DNA from: Bacillota bacterium
GTDB lineage: Bacteria > Bacillota > Clostridia > Christensenellales > CAG-138
NCBI GenBank assembly: GCA_023396535.1
Contig: JAEWWD010000001.1
Location: 1 to 6,250 of the forward strand
Length of the DNA: 6,250 nucleotides
Direction of reading: 5' to 3'
Shown in pieces: positions 1 through 5,222 of the stretch. The notes beneath the pieces are model-generated. The model ran no database searches, had not been told where the DNA came from, and saw nothing but the letters and a program-made list of their open reading frames with translations. Made by a program: the position numbers and the translations under genes. How positions within the stretch are numbered: position 1 is the stretch's first letter; every line of letters starts with the position of its first letter.

Positions 1-92
1 GCGGAGGTCCTATTCCAAAGTATTATCCAGAAGTAGATTAATGCCCCTGTCAGCGATGGAATATAGTTTATCGTACGTACTTCAGGGGGCGC

Positions 93-109
93 GGGGGGCG
101 AAGCCCTCC
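93..109. repeat. GC-rich hairpin (7-bp stem, GAA loop)
   Basis: Arms 93-99 (GGGGGGC) and 103-109 (GCCCTCC) pair over 7 bp with one G-T wobble around a GAA loop. No T run follows on either strand, so it is not a standard intrinsic terminator. It lies just left of the first copy of the dispersed repeat and resembles the other C/G-run hairpins of this cluster. Confidence 0.5.
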
Positions 110-130
110 CACTATTAAATAAAATAAACA

Positions 131-205
131 ATCGTCGCCGCCTTCGGCGGCGATACCGATGTATCCCGCGGGCAATGTAGCAGGCAAACCAACAAGATGC
201 CGCCA
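131..205. repeat. Intergenic repeat, copy 1 (hairpin loop TTC)
   Basis: The 45-bp core at 131-175 matches 310-354 at 41 of 45 positions. It contains an 8-bp stem (135-142 with 146-153, TCGCCGCC/GGCGGCGA) around loop TTC, then the 8-bp palindrome CCCGCGGG at 165-172. Weaker similarity continues past the core (CAGGCA, ACAAG, GCCGC shared, with small indels) to about 205. Repeats of this kind are common as non-coding intergenic elements; no function is assigned. Confidence 0.75.
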
Positions 206-262
206 TAGAAAATCGCACCGCCGTTCACCTGAGGCGCGACGGAGCCCCCACGCCAATCGGGG

Positions 263-300
263 ACAGGGGGGCGAGCGGCCAAAGCCGCGAGCCCCCCTGT
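263..300. repeat. Large GC-rich hairpin between the repeat copies
   Basis: Outer arms 263-272 (ACAGGGGGGC) and 291-300 (GCCCCCCTGT) are perfectly complementary over 10 bp. After a 3x3 internal loop, an inner 4-bp stem (276-279 CGGC with 284-287 GCCG) closes a CAAA loop. On the + strand it is followed by a run of A, and on the - strand by C-rich sequence, so the T tract of an intrinsic terminator is missing in both directions. It sits between the two repeat copies and may belong to the same composite element. Confidence 0.6.
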
Positions 301-309
301 AAAAATACT

Positions 310-378
310 ATCGTCGCCGCCGAAGGCGGCGATACCGATATATCCCGCGGGCAACACAGGCAGAATACAAGCGCCGCG
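310..378. repeat. Intergenic repeat, copy 2 (hairpin loop GAA)
   Basis: Same orientation as copy 1 and offset by 179 bp. The core 310-354 differs at only four positions: three form the hairpin loop (GAA here, TTC in copy 1) and one is A for G at the position before TATCCCGCGGG. The stem is 314-321 with 325-332. The copy ends about 35 bp before the cupin stop codon and so may lie in the 3' untranslated part of the cupin mRNA. Confidence 0.75.
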
Positions 379-413
379 ACGCCCGCACCAACCGTGGATA
401 GCCGCAGCAACCC

Positions 414-734
414 CTACTTCATAACCCTCGGGCTGGGCGCCTTCACTACAAACAGCTCCAGCACCTCATCCCGCTCGTTATACACATTCATCTTCGTTTT
501 ATACGGTATGGTCACTATGCCGCCCGCCTCATAGGCGTGCGGCTCCTGATCGTCTAGCCGCAGCGTAACCTGCCCGCGCGCCACGATCATATACACGTTG
601 GAATTCGAGTAGTGCTCGGGCAGCGCCTCGGATTTGCGCAGCACCATATGATTGATACCGACGTTGTCATCCTCCAGTACCCGTTCAATCACCTTTTCAT
701 CCGTAACGGTAAAGCGGAATTCGTTTTCTACCAT
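414..734 (-). CDS. Small single-domain cupin protein
   Basis: The product is 106 residues, a usual size for a stand-alone cupin, with no signal peptide or membrane segment, so it is cytoplasmic. The cupin signal is the run around E36-P39-E40-H41, the strand-forming VYMIVARG (47-54), then LDDQEPHAYEAGG (60-72) and the P77 turn. Metal-binding cupins normally carry HxH plus a later E and H. Here H41 remains, the second histidine position is N or S (41-HYSNSN-46), and the second motif reads IPYKTKMNVYN with no obvious histidine. It may therefore bind metal weakly or act as a sensor or ligand-binding protein rather than an enzyme. I chose the start at 734 because GGGAGG at 744-749 lies 9 nt before it; the in-frame start at 782 has no ribosome binding site and adds 16 unrelated residues. 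It is transcribed divergently from the acetyltransferase. The specific function is unknown. Confidence 0.8.
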   Translation of the reverse strand: MVENEFRFTVTDEKVIERVLEDDNVGINHMVLRKSEALPEHYSNSNVYMIVARGQVTLRLDDQEPHAYEAGGIVTIPYKTKMNVYNERDEVLELFVVKAPSPRVMK

Positions 735-743
735 AACAAATAT

Positions 744-749
744 CCTCCC
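744..749 (-). promoter_or_regulatory. Ribosome binding site fixing the cupin start
   Basis: On the - strand GGGAGG (followed by A) lies 9 nt before the ATG at 734. This is what separates the true start from the longer frame beginning at 782. Confidence 0.75.
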
Positions 750-884
750 TTTCCTGCCGCTAATACTGTCCTTATTCCGCACGTCTGCCGCATATTGTAC
801 GGATAAGCGGGGGCGTTCCTTAGGACGTTTCCATATTCTTCAATGCATGGCTTCCATGTTTATCCTACCAGACGGGCAGATAAT

Positions 885-908
885 TATCCGTTGCATTTCC
901 AACGGATA
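885..908. repeat. Perfect inverted repeat, possible operator
   Basis: TATCCGTTG (885-893) and CAACGGATA (900-908) are exact reverse complements separated by six bases. The site lies about 55 bp upstream of the likely -10 of the acetyltransferase and about 150 bp upstream of the cupin start. No T run follows directly, so it is unlikely to be a terminator. Size and symmetry suit a dimeric DNA-binding regulator, but no regulator gene is in the window. Confidence 0.5.
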
Positions 909-960
909 TTGGGACGGCAGGCTTATTTTTGGTTTTTTCACGCCCTGCCGCCGGGGAGTG

Positions 961-969
961 TGATATACT
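961..969 (+). promoter_or_regulatory. Extended -10 promoter element for the acetyltransferase
   Basis: TGATATACT fits TGn plus a -10 hexamer TATACT (five of six to consensus). The sequence at the usual -35 distance (about 941-946, CGCCCT) is poor, which is tolerated by extended -10 promoters. The predicted transcript start near 976 gives a leader of about 25 nt. Confidence 0.45.
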
Positions 970-1000
970 GCTTCACAACAAGGCAAAGCGGGGGATATGC

Positions 1001-1453
1001 ATGCGCTACATCCATACCGACGGGCAGGACCCGGCGTTTATCAGCCTGTGCGCGGGGCTTGACGTATACCTGAACGAGCTGGCGGGCGGGGAGGAAAACC
1101 GCGCGCAGTATGTGCCGCTCAATAAACTGGATTTCATCCACGATGCGTTCGTGGCGTTCGACAGCGAAATACCCGCCGGCTGCGCGTCATTCAAGCATTT
1201 TAATGAAGATACGGCGGAAGTCAAGCGCGTATTCGTAAAACCGGAATACCGGGGCAGGGGTATCGCGCGGGCAATACTCGTATCGCTGGAGCAAACGGCG
1301 AAGGAGCGGGGCTATGCGCGGCTGGTGCTTGAGACGGGCGAACCCCTCGCCGCCGCCCACCGGCTATATCTGTCGATGGGATATTTCGTTATCCCCAATT
1401 ACGGGCCGTACGCGGATATGCCCGATTCGATCTGCATGGAAAAGCGGCTGTGA
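1001..1453 (+). CDS. GNAT-family N-acetyltransferase
   Basis: The 150-residue product has the usual single GNAT domain and probably transfers the acetyl group of acetyl-CoA to an amine; the substrate cannot be read from the sequence. Motif A is clear: strand EVKRVFV (73-79), then the acetyl-CoA pyrophosphate loop R84-G-R-G-I-A89, matching R/Q-x-x-G-x-G/A. Motif B follows as LVLETG (108-113) and A119-HRLYLSMGY-128. The N-terminal GGEENRAQY (29-37) is typical of a subgroup often annotated only as GNAT. I chose ATG 1001 because a G-rich site (990-995, GGGGGA) sits 5 nt upstream and an extended -10 lies at 961-969. The longer frame from 929 would begin upstream of this promoter and adds 24 residues that do not fit the family. 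The phosphoesterase follows 101 bp downstream on the same strand and may share the transcript. Confidence 0.85.
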   Translation: MRYIHTDGQDPAFISLCAGLDVYLNELAGGEENRAQYVPLNKLDFIHDAFVAFDSEIPAGCASFKHFNEDTAEVKRVFVKPEYRGRGIARAILVSLEQTAKERGYARLVLETGEPLAAAHRLYLSMGYFVIPNYGPYADMPDSICMEKRL

Positions 1454-1554
1454 TGGGGCGTACAAATATGATGAGATACGGGAATTAAGCCCGCGACGGA
1501 CCGTTGCACGCGGCATACGCCGCCGGGCTATATGGAAAAAGGATTTGTTCCGCT

Positions 1555-2043
1555 ATGAAGCTATTGATATTTTCGGACTCCCACCAGGAAATCAACGCCA
1601 TGGCCGAGGCCGTACGGCGCGAAGCGCCGGACGCCGTGCTGCACCTGGGCGATCATTTCGAGTACGCGCAAAAGCTCGCGCAGCTTTTCCCCGAAATTCC
1701 CCTGCATGCGGTGGAGGGGAATACGGATTACGCGCCCGGCGCGCCTGTTGAACTGCTGCTGACCTTTGAAGGAAAGCGCGTGTACATGACGCACGGGCAT
1801 TTGTTCGGGGTAAAGATGGGGCTGCATTCCATCAAGCGGAAGGGGGAGGCCGTTGCCGCCGATCTCGTACTGTTCGGGCACACGCACCAGCCGCTGCTGC
1901 AGGACGCGGGGGATATGATGCTGATGAATCCCGGCACAATAGGGCGCTACGGGCGCGGATACGGAAAAAATAACCCCACCTACGGCGTAGTGGAGATTGC
2001 GGGTGGAGAAATGAAGTGCTGGGTGAGAAAAGTCGGGGAGTAG
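1555..2043 (+). CDS. YfcE-type metallophosphoesterase (phosphodiesterase)
   Basis: The 162-residue product is a compact calcineurin-like phosphoesterase of the YfcE/MJ0936 type. All signature motifs are present in order: D8-S-H10, G32-D33, G55-N56-T57-D58 (most relatives have GNCD), T79-H80-G81-H82, G108-H109-T110-H111 and N125-P-G-T128 (usually NPGS). The expected di-metal ligands D8, H10, D33, N56, H80, H109 and H111 are intact, so it should be an active metal-dependent (often Mn2+) phosphodiesterase in the cytoplasm; the natural substrate of this family is generally unclear. I chose ATG 1555 because family members begin with the first strand (MKLLIFSDSH) and AAGGA at 1539-1543 precedes it by 11 nt. 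A TTG at 1504 would add 17 residues with no family counterpart. The gene ends 14 bp before a strong terminator. Confidence 0.9.
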   Translation: MKLLIFSDSHQEINAMAEAVRREAPDAVLHLGDHFEYAQKLAQLFPEIPLHAVEGNTDYAPGAPVELLLTFEGKRVYMTHGHLFGVKMGLHSIKRKGEAVAADLVLFGHTHQPLLQDAGDMMLMNPGTIGRYGRGYGKNNPTYGVVEIAGGEMKCWVRKVGE

Positions 2044-2057
2044 TCCGCAGCATATAC

Positions 2058-2103
2058 AAACTGCTCCGCGCCTGCCATGTTGGCTACGCGGAGCAGTTTT
2101 TTT
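2058..2103 (+). terminator. Intrinsic terminator after the phosphoesterase gene
   Basis: Arms 2058-2070 (AAACTGCTCCGCG) and 2087-2099 are perfectly complementary over 13 bp, and inside the loop GCCA (2074-2077) can pair with TGGC (2081-2084). A run of seven T (2097-2103) follows the + strand arm. It ends the acetyltransferase/phosphoesterase transcript. The convergent surface-protein gene stops about 20 bp beyond the T run, so the same hairpin may also serve the - strand, where the T tract is poorer (TTTGTATAT). Confidence 0.92.
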
Positions 2104-2123
2104 GTTATTCTTCTGTTTCGCTG

Positions 2124-4802
2124 TTACGTCCGCTTTTTCATAAGCAGCGCGGCGGCTCCTATTGCGCTGTAAAAGAGCGCAACACCAATGCCCAAATCGC
2201 CGCCCGTCTTAGGCGGGTTCACAATCTGCTCCGTCGGCAATGTAAGCCCCTCAGTCAGCATCCCCGCTTCATCCACCACAAAGGCATAGGGCGAAAAATG
2301 GCTTGCCTCAAACTGCACATACCAGGCGTTACCTTTTCTTACTACGTTCGCTTCCAATACCTGAAGTTCGCCGTTTATGATACAGACGACCGCCAGTTTA
2401 TCCTTGTACGCGAGCAACTCATTCGGAATGGGGCATGTGATGCGTACGGACGTGCCTTCTTTAGGCTGGACCTTTGTATCTGTACCGCGCAGATACAGGC
2501 TGATATCCAGCGGATACACCAGCGCAGCCTCGTGGGATACGCCGCTGTTTGAAAGCGCAGTCTGCACCTGCTGTTCCGTTACCGCATCCTCCGTCAGGCG
2601 TACTTCGACGGATCTGTCGAACGCTTCGCCGACCGGCGTCACCGATATATTTCCCGATAAATTGTCCGGCGTTTCCACCACCGTAATAGTGGGGTGGGAA
2701 GAAGCGCCGGAAGAGCCGGACGCCGATTTATAAGTAGCGGTGACCGTTACGTTCTGGGCCGGTACGGTGAATGTGGTGGAAGCGCTCGCGACATCGCCGA
2801 AGCTGCCACCGCCTGAAGACGTCCATTTATCAAATACTTTGCCGGAGGGAGCCGCGTCCGCCGTGATATCGATGACCGTTCCGGATTCGTAATCACCGGA
2901 ACCGGAACCCTGCTCCACCATCACCGTAAAGAGCGTGAGCGGTACCGTGACGCTGCTTTTCGAGGCAGTCTGTATGGTACCGCCTGCCGTACCGAAAGTC
3001 GAAAGCTCGGGATAATACAGCTCCGCCGCTATGTTCGCGCGCTTCATCCAATGGCCGCTCGCAGCCAGACCCGCCATGCCCACTAAAAGCGTGTCGTCGG
3101 CTGTCATCTCGTCCCGCGAAAGGCCGGCGACCGCTCCCGTGGCGGTACCCAGCGAGCTTCCGACAGGGGTGAGGGAAGCTGCCGTCGTGCTGTCGTAATA
3201 GCAGCTCGTCAAGGTATAGGTTCCTTCGCCCGTACTCACAAACGCGCCGCATACGGACGTTGCACCGCTGTGCCCAACGGAGAGCTGGCCCGCGCTGTAG
3301 CATTCCGTAAACGTATTTGTATTGAAGAGCGTGCCGACAAAGCCGCCAGCGTTTTCAGCCGATACGCAGTCCGCAAAAGCGTCGCCTGTCGCGTACGCAT
3401 AGGTAACGTTGGTATCGACCGCGCGCGCCGTGAACCCGCCGGTTCTCGCGTTGCCGCCCGGCGCCGCCGTGCTTTGCGCGTCGCCGGAGGCGAAGCAATC
3501 GCTTACGGTAACGTTCCGCAGGTAGCCGGCAAATCCGCCGGAATAGACATAGCCGTTATCCAACGCCGCGGCCGCGGCGTTGCCCGTGGCAAAGCTGGTT
3601 CCGATAGCAGTATTCGGCCCGAACTGTTTGACATACCCGGCAAAACCGCCCGCGAAAGCATAACCGTTCAGCCCCGTGGATATTACCTGGGCGCTTGCGT
3701 CGCCAGTACTGTAGCAATCGGATATTTGCGAGCCGTTGCTGAACGAGCCCGTAAACCCGCCAGCCAATACCATTCCGTAGAATGTGGGGCTTTCGCCGCC
3801 CTGGCCGCTTATGTTGCCCGTACTGCTGCTGTCGCTTACATTACTCTGGACAATAGTGCCGATCAGGCCGCCAGCGTTTACGTTGTTGAAGCCGACCTCT
3901 GCGGTAACTTCGCAGGAGCTGGCGCAGCCCGTAATTTCGGTGCTGTCGATATACCCGACAAGGCCGCCCACATCCGCCGCGCAGATATAGTTTCCGATCG
4001 GCAGGGATCCCATTGCCGTAACGGAGCCTGCGCTGCTGCATCCCGTTATCTGAGCCGCCGGCTTGGTCGAGCTGCCGGCCACGCCGCCGGCCTGTACCAT
4101 CTGATAGCCGCTTACCGCATCGATATCGACGGAAGCGGTACAATCCTGCATGACGCCGCCTACGTCGGCGCTTGTGCCGCTATCGGAGCTGTTGGTGCCG
4201 ACGACGCCGCCTACTTTGACGTCTATGCCACTGACATACAATACCGCGTTCGTTACCGTACAGCCGGAGACCGTGCCCTCGTTGACGCCCGCAATGCCGC
4301 CTACATAGCTATATGTATTGCTGTATCCGCCGGACGTATGGTTCACGGTAATTTCCGGCGCGTTGAGCACGATATTTTTCACCGCGCCGCCCGCCCCGAT
4401 ATCCCCGAACAGGCCTACGCACCTGGCACCTGCGGCGGTGAACACATAGGTATCGTCGATAGTCAGATGATCGATGCTTATGCCGTTTCCGTCAAACGTA
4501 CCCCGGAACGGATGCGCCGGCGTACCGATAGGAGTCCAATTCGGATATGCGGAAATATCCACGGTTGCGCCGTCCGCAACTTTCACGACTTTACCCGCAA
4601 AATCATTGCCGGAGTTGATCAATTCCGCGAGGCCGGCCAGTTCGTCGCCGCTGGCGATCAGGTAGGGGTCCGCTAAATCACCGGCGTGACCGCCGCCCGT
4701 ATACCAGGCAGTATCCGATACTGCAAGAGATATGGCGGGCAATATGGAAAGCGCCATTGCAGCCGCAAGGATAAATGCAAATGTCCTGTTTTTCATATGC
4801 AT
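2124..4802 (-). CDS. Secreted, cell-wall-anchored GLUG-repeat surface protein
   Basis: The product is an 892-residue exported protein. Residues 1-27 form a signal peptide (basic MKNR, hydrophobic core FAFILAAAMALSILPAI, likely cleavage after a small residue in SLA). A region typical of GLUG-domain N-termini follows (PYLIASGDELAGLAELIN, then the FRGTFDGNG turn at 99-106). About ten GLUG-like repeats span 167-490, marked by (V/A/S/T)GG(I/V/L/F) at 167, 197, 238, 278, 310, 347, 384, 421, 454 and 485, probably a beta-solenoid. Residues 622-692 resemble the divergent InlB B-repeat domain (GSGSGDYESGTVIDITA, KVFDKW, FTVPAQNVTVTATYK). After a Ser/Gly linker, a beta-rich domain of unknown function (704-845) precedes the anchor: N862-P-P-K-T-G867, hydrophobic 870-888, KKRT tail. 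The start at 4802 has GGAGG (4810-4814) 7 nt upstream; M3 would be 13 nt away. Likely adhesin or surface-layer component; the ligand is unknown. Confidence 0.9.
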   Translation of the reverse strand: MHMKNRTFAFILAAAMALSILPAISLAVSDTAWYTGGGHAGDLADPYLIASGDELAGLAELINSGNDFAGKVVKVADGATVDISAYPNWTPIGTPAHPFRGTFDGNGISIDHLTIDDTYVFTAAGARCVGLFGDIGAGGAVKNIVLNAPEITVNHTSGGYSNTYSYVGGIAGVNEGTVSGCTVTNAVLYVSGIDVKVGGVVGTNSSDSGTSADVGGVMQDCTASVDIDAVSGYQMVQAGGVAGSSTKPAAQITGCSSAGSVTAMGSLPIGNYICAADVGGLVGYIDSTEITGCASSCEVTAEVGFNNVNAGGLIGTIVQSNVSDSSSTGNISGQGGESPTFYGMVLAGGFTGSFSNGSQISDCYSTGDASAQVISTGLNGYAFAGGFAGYVKQFGPNTAIGTSFATGNAAAAALDNGYVYSGGFAGYLRNVTVSDCFASGDAQSTAAPGGNARTGGFTARAVDTNVTYAYATGDAFADCVSAENAGGFVGTLFNTNTFTECYSAGQLSVGHSGATSVCGAFVSTGEGTYTLTSCYYDSTTAASLTPVGSSLGTATGAVAGLSRDEMTADDTLLVGMAGLAASGHWMKRANIAAELYYPELSTFGTAGGTIQTASKSSVTVPLTLFTVMVEQGSGSGDYESGTVIDITADAAPSGKVFDKWTSSGGGSFGDVASASTTFTVPAQNVTVTATYKSASGSSGASSHPTITVVETPDNLSGNISVTPVGEAFDRSVEVRLTEDAVTEQQVQTALSNSGVSHEAALVYPLDISLYLRGTDTKVQPKEGTSVRITCPIPNELLAYKDKLAVVCIINGELQVLEANVVRKGNAWYVQFEASHFSPYAFVVDEAGMLTEGLTLPTEQIVNPPKTGGDLGIGVALFYSAIGAAALLMKKRT
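2127..2219 (-). other. Cell-wall sorting signal, PPKTG type
   Basis: This encodes residues 862-892 of the surface protein: NPPKTGG, a hydrophobic stretch, then KKRT. The layout is that of an LPXTG signal, but the motif is PPKTG. The (S/P)PXTG form is known as the recognition motif of Clostridioides difficile sortase B, so a sortase of that preference is expected elsewhere in this genome; none is in the window. Confidence 0.8.
3333..4304 (-). repeat. Coding region of the GLUG-like repeat array
   Basis: This encodes residues 167-490, where the GG-hydrophobic-x-G motif recurs ten times at spacings of 30 to 41 residues. The repeats are diverged in sequence, with no long identical DNA units seen, which suggests an old array rather than recent slippage or expansion. 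Confidence 0.75.
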
Positions 4803-4841
4803 GGAACATCCTCCATATATTAGATAAAAGCATCCGTTTAA

Positions 4842-4870
4842 ATAATAATTCTATTGCACGAATTATGCAA
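4842..4870 (-). promoter_or_regulatory. Candidate promoter of the surface-protein gene
   Basis: On the - strand TTGCAT (4865-4870) and TATTAT (4842-4847) are separated by 17 bp. The -10 matches consensus at five of six positions and the -35 only at its TTG. Transcription would start near 4835, giving a leader of about 33 nt that contains GGAGG at 4810-4814. Confidence 0.5.
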
Positions 4871-4944
4871 GAATTGACTCCTGATTTGTACCATTCACAA
4901 TCATGAAAATCACACGCGAATCCTGTCTATTCCGCCCGATAAAC

Positions 4945-4974
4945 TTGACTCCAGCCCCTTCCATCCTGTAAGAT
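4945..4974 (+). promoter_or_regulatory. Candidate promoter for the glycosyltransferase leader
   Basis: TTGACT (4945-4950, five of six to the -35 consensus) is followed after 18 bp by TAAGAT (4969-4974, four of six). Transcription would begin around 4981, giving a leader of about 240 nt before the ATG at 5223. A second TTGACT at 4874-4879 has only a weak -10 (CACAAT, 4896-4901) at 16 bp. Confidence 0.45.
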
Positions 4975-4985
4975 ATACATGTATA
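4974..4985. promoter_or_regulatory. 12-bp palindrome at the + strand start site
   Basis: TATACATGTATA is a perfect palindrome covering the end of the -10 hexamer and the predicted transcript start. A repressor bound here would block initiation. AT-rich palindromes of this length can occur by chance. Confidence 0.35.
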
Positions 4986-5026
4986 CATTTTTTTATAGAT
5001 TTCAGCGGAGTGATTCCGCGCCAAAT

Positions 5027-5058
5027 CGGGCCCAACTATGCGGTTGTCCGGGCCCAAC
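5027..5058 (+). repeat. Direct repeat CGGGCCCAAC within the leader
   Basis: The decamer occurs at 5027-5036 and 5049-5058, 22 bp apart. Each contains the palindrome GGGCCC, so the copies can pair with each other, and GGTTG between them (5042-5046) can pair with CAACC at 5055-5059 or more weakly with CAAC at 5033-5036. This gives alternative folds just upstream of the antiterminator segment. Confidence 0.55.
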
Positions 5059-5100
5059 CGAGTAAGCGTATTTTTTGAAAATGCATATTTGCACCTTTTC

Positions 5101-5129
5101 ACGCTTGCGGTTTTCCGCGGGCGTTTTTT
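5101..5129 (+). terminator. Intrinsic terminator inside the glycosyltransferase leader
   Basis: Arms 5101-5110 (ACGCTTGCGG) and 5115-5124 (CCGCGGGCGT) pair over 10 bp, two of them G-U, around a TTTT loop, followed by six T (5124-5129). It points in the + direction although no + strand gene lies between here and the surface protein. It therefore either attenuates the downstream gene or ends a short RNA of about 150 nt. Confidence 0.8.
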
Positions 5130-5143
5130 AATAGCAGCCGGTA

Positions 5144-5196
5144 CCCGCTGCCAGCGGGAATAAAGAAGGAGGCGCAGAACCAGCGGGCCTGCCCGC
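5144..5196 (+). promoter_or_regulatory. Hairpins and orphan Shine-Dalgarno before the real RBS
   Basis: CCCGCT (5144-5149) pairs with AGCGGG at 5153-5158, or alternatively with the identical AGCGGG at 5182-5187. The latter also forms its own hairpin (5183-5187 with 5192-5196). Between them AAGGAGG (5166-5172) is a full Shine-Dalgarno sequence with no ATG, GTG or TTG at useful distance. These elements could modulate ribosome access to the true site at 5209-5215. Confidence 0.35.
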
Positions 5197-5222
5197 GACA
5201 GGAAGGAAAAGGAGGAACGTTT

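Larger units (their letters stand above)
1..413. other. Gene-free left edge with hairpin and repeat cluster
   Basis: No open frame here looks like a real gene; the frames present run through palindromic repeats and differ only by frame. At the extreme left, a + frame ends with TAA at 39-41 (last residues PIPKYYPEVD) and could be the tail of a gene lying outside the window. On the - strand a short open frame (84 down to 10, including KLYSIADRGINLLLDN) also reads sensibly. Neither is long enough to assign. From about 73 to 378 the sequence alternates GC-rich hairpins (93-109, 135-153, 263-300, 314-332) with short AT-rich spacers. The cupin gene on the - strand reads towards this region, so the hairpins may form its transcript end, but none is followed by a T tract on either strand. 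Confidence 0.6.
735..1000. other. Divergent intergenic region, cupin / acetyltransferase
   Basis: This 266-bp gap separates two divergent genes. For the acetyltransferase it holds an extended -10 element (961-969). Near the middle is a perfect 9-bp inverted repeat (885-908), with a smaller one (CATGG-CTT-CCATG) at 846-858. For the cupin, a -10-like TACAAT lies on the - strand near 794-799, but I see no convincing -35 at proper spacing. No small gene or RNA gene is evident. Confidence 0.6.
4803..5222. other. Divergent regulatory region, surface protein / glycosyltransferase
   Basis: This 420-bp gap has no convincing gene. It contains a - strand promoter (4842-4870) for the surface protein, a + strand promoter (4945-4974), a palindrome at the + strand start site (4974-4985), a direct repeat (5027-5058), an intrinsic terminator (5101-5129) and further hairpins before the glycosyltransferase ribosome binding site. 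TTGACTCC occurs twice, at 4874-4881 and 4945-4952. An 80-codon-scale - strand frame (5102-4863) lacks a ribosome binding site and resembles nothing I recognise. Confidence 0.6.
4981..5222 (+). promoter_or_regulatory. Candidate attenuator leader of the glycosyltransferase gene
   Basis: The untranslated leader carries, in order: a 5-bp hairpin (5005-5009 with 5015-5019), a GGGCCCAAC direct repeat, a 6-bp hairpin (5041-5046 with 5055-5060), and the segment GTAAGCGT (5062-5069). That segment can pair over 8 bp (one G-U) with 5101-5108, the 5' arm of the terminator at 5101-5129. The two pairings are mutually exclusive, as in antiterminator/terminator switches. After the terminator come two more hairpins and the ribosome binding site AAGGAGG (5209-5215). 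It does not match a riboswitch or T-box class known to me; the trigger could be a ligand, protein or translation. Confidence 0.4.

Noticed and set aside
263..300. Intrinsic terminator
   Set aside because: The stem is strong, but neither strand has a T tract after it.
131..378. CRISPR array from the repeated cores
   Set aside because: There are only two copies, spaced 179 bp apart, and the spacing sequence itself carries hairpins; no short regular spacers are present.
68..410. Several overlapping - strand frames of 61 to 80 codons
   Set aside because: They arise from translating the palindromic repeats (the same PRD-SVSPP-AATIV stretch appears twice) and have no ribosome binding sites.
929..1000. 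Upstream start for the acetyltransferase at 929
   Set aside because: It lies before the extended -10 element and adds 24 residues not typical of GNAT proteins; ATG 1001 has a G-rich site 5 nt upstream.
1504..1554. TTG start extending the phosphoesterase by 17 residues
   Set aside because: No ribosome binding site is placed for it, and family proteins begin at the strand leading into DxH, which fits ATG 1555.
3270..4676. Long + strand open frame (468 codons) opposite the surface-protein gene
   Set aside because: It is antisense to a gene with a signal peptide, repeats and sorting signal; its translation is Ala/Arg-rich without domains, as expected from the mirror of GC-biased codons.
5005..5020. 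T-box-like sequence (GTGATTCCGCG)
   Set aside because: It only partly matches the T-box core, lies about 80 nt before the terminator rather than next to it, and does not pair well with the terminator arm; the downstream gene is also not an amino-acid or tRNA gene.
4863..5102. 79-codon - strand frame in the divergent region
   Set aside because: No Shine-Dalgarno sequence or recognisable protein features, and it overlaps promoter and terminator elements.
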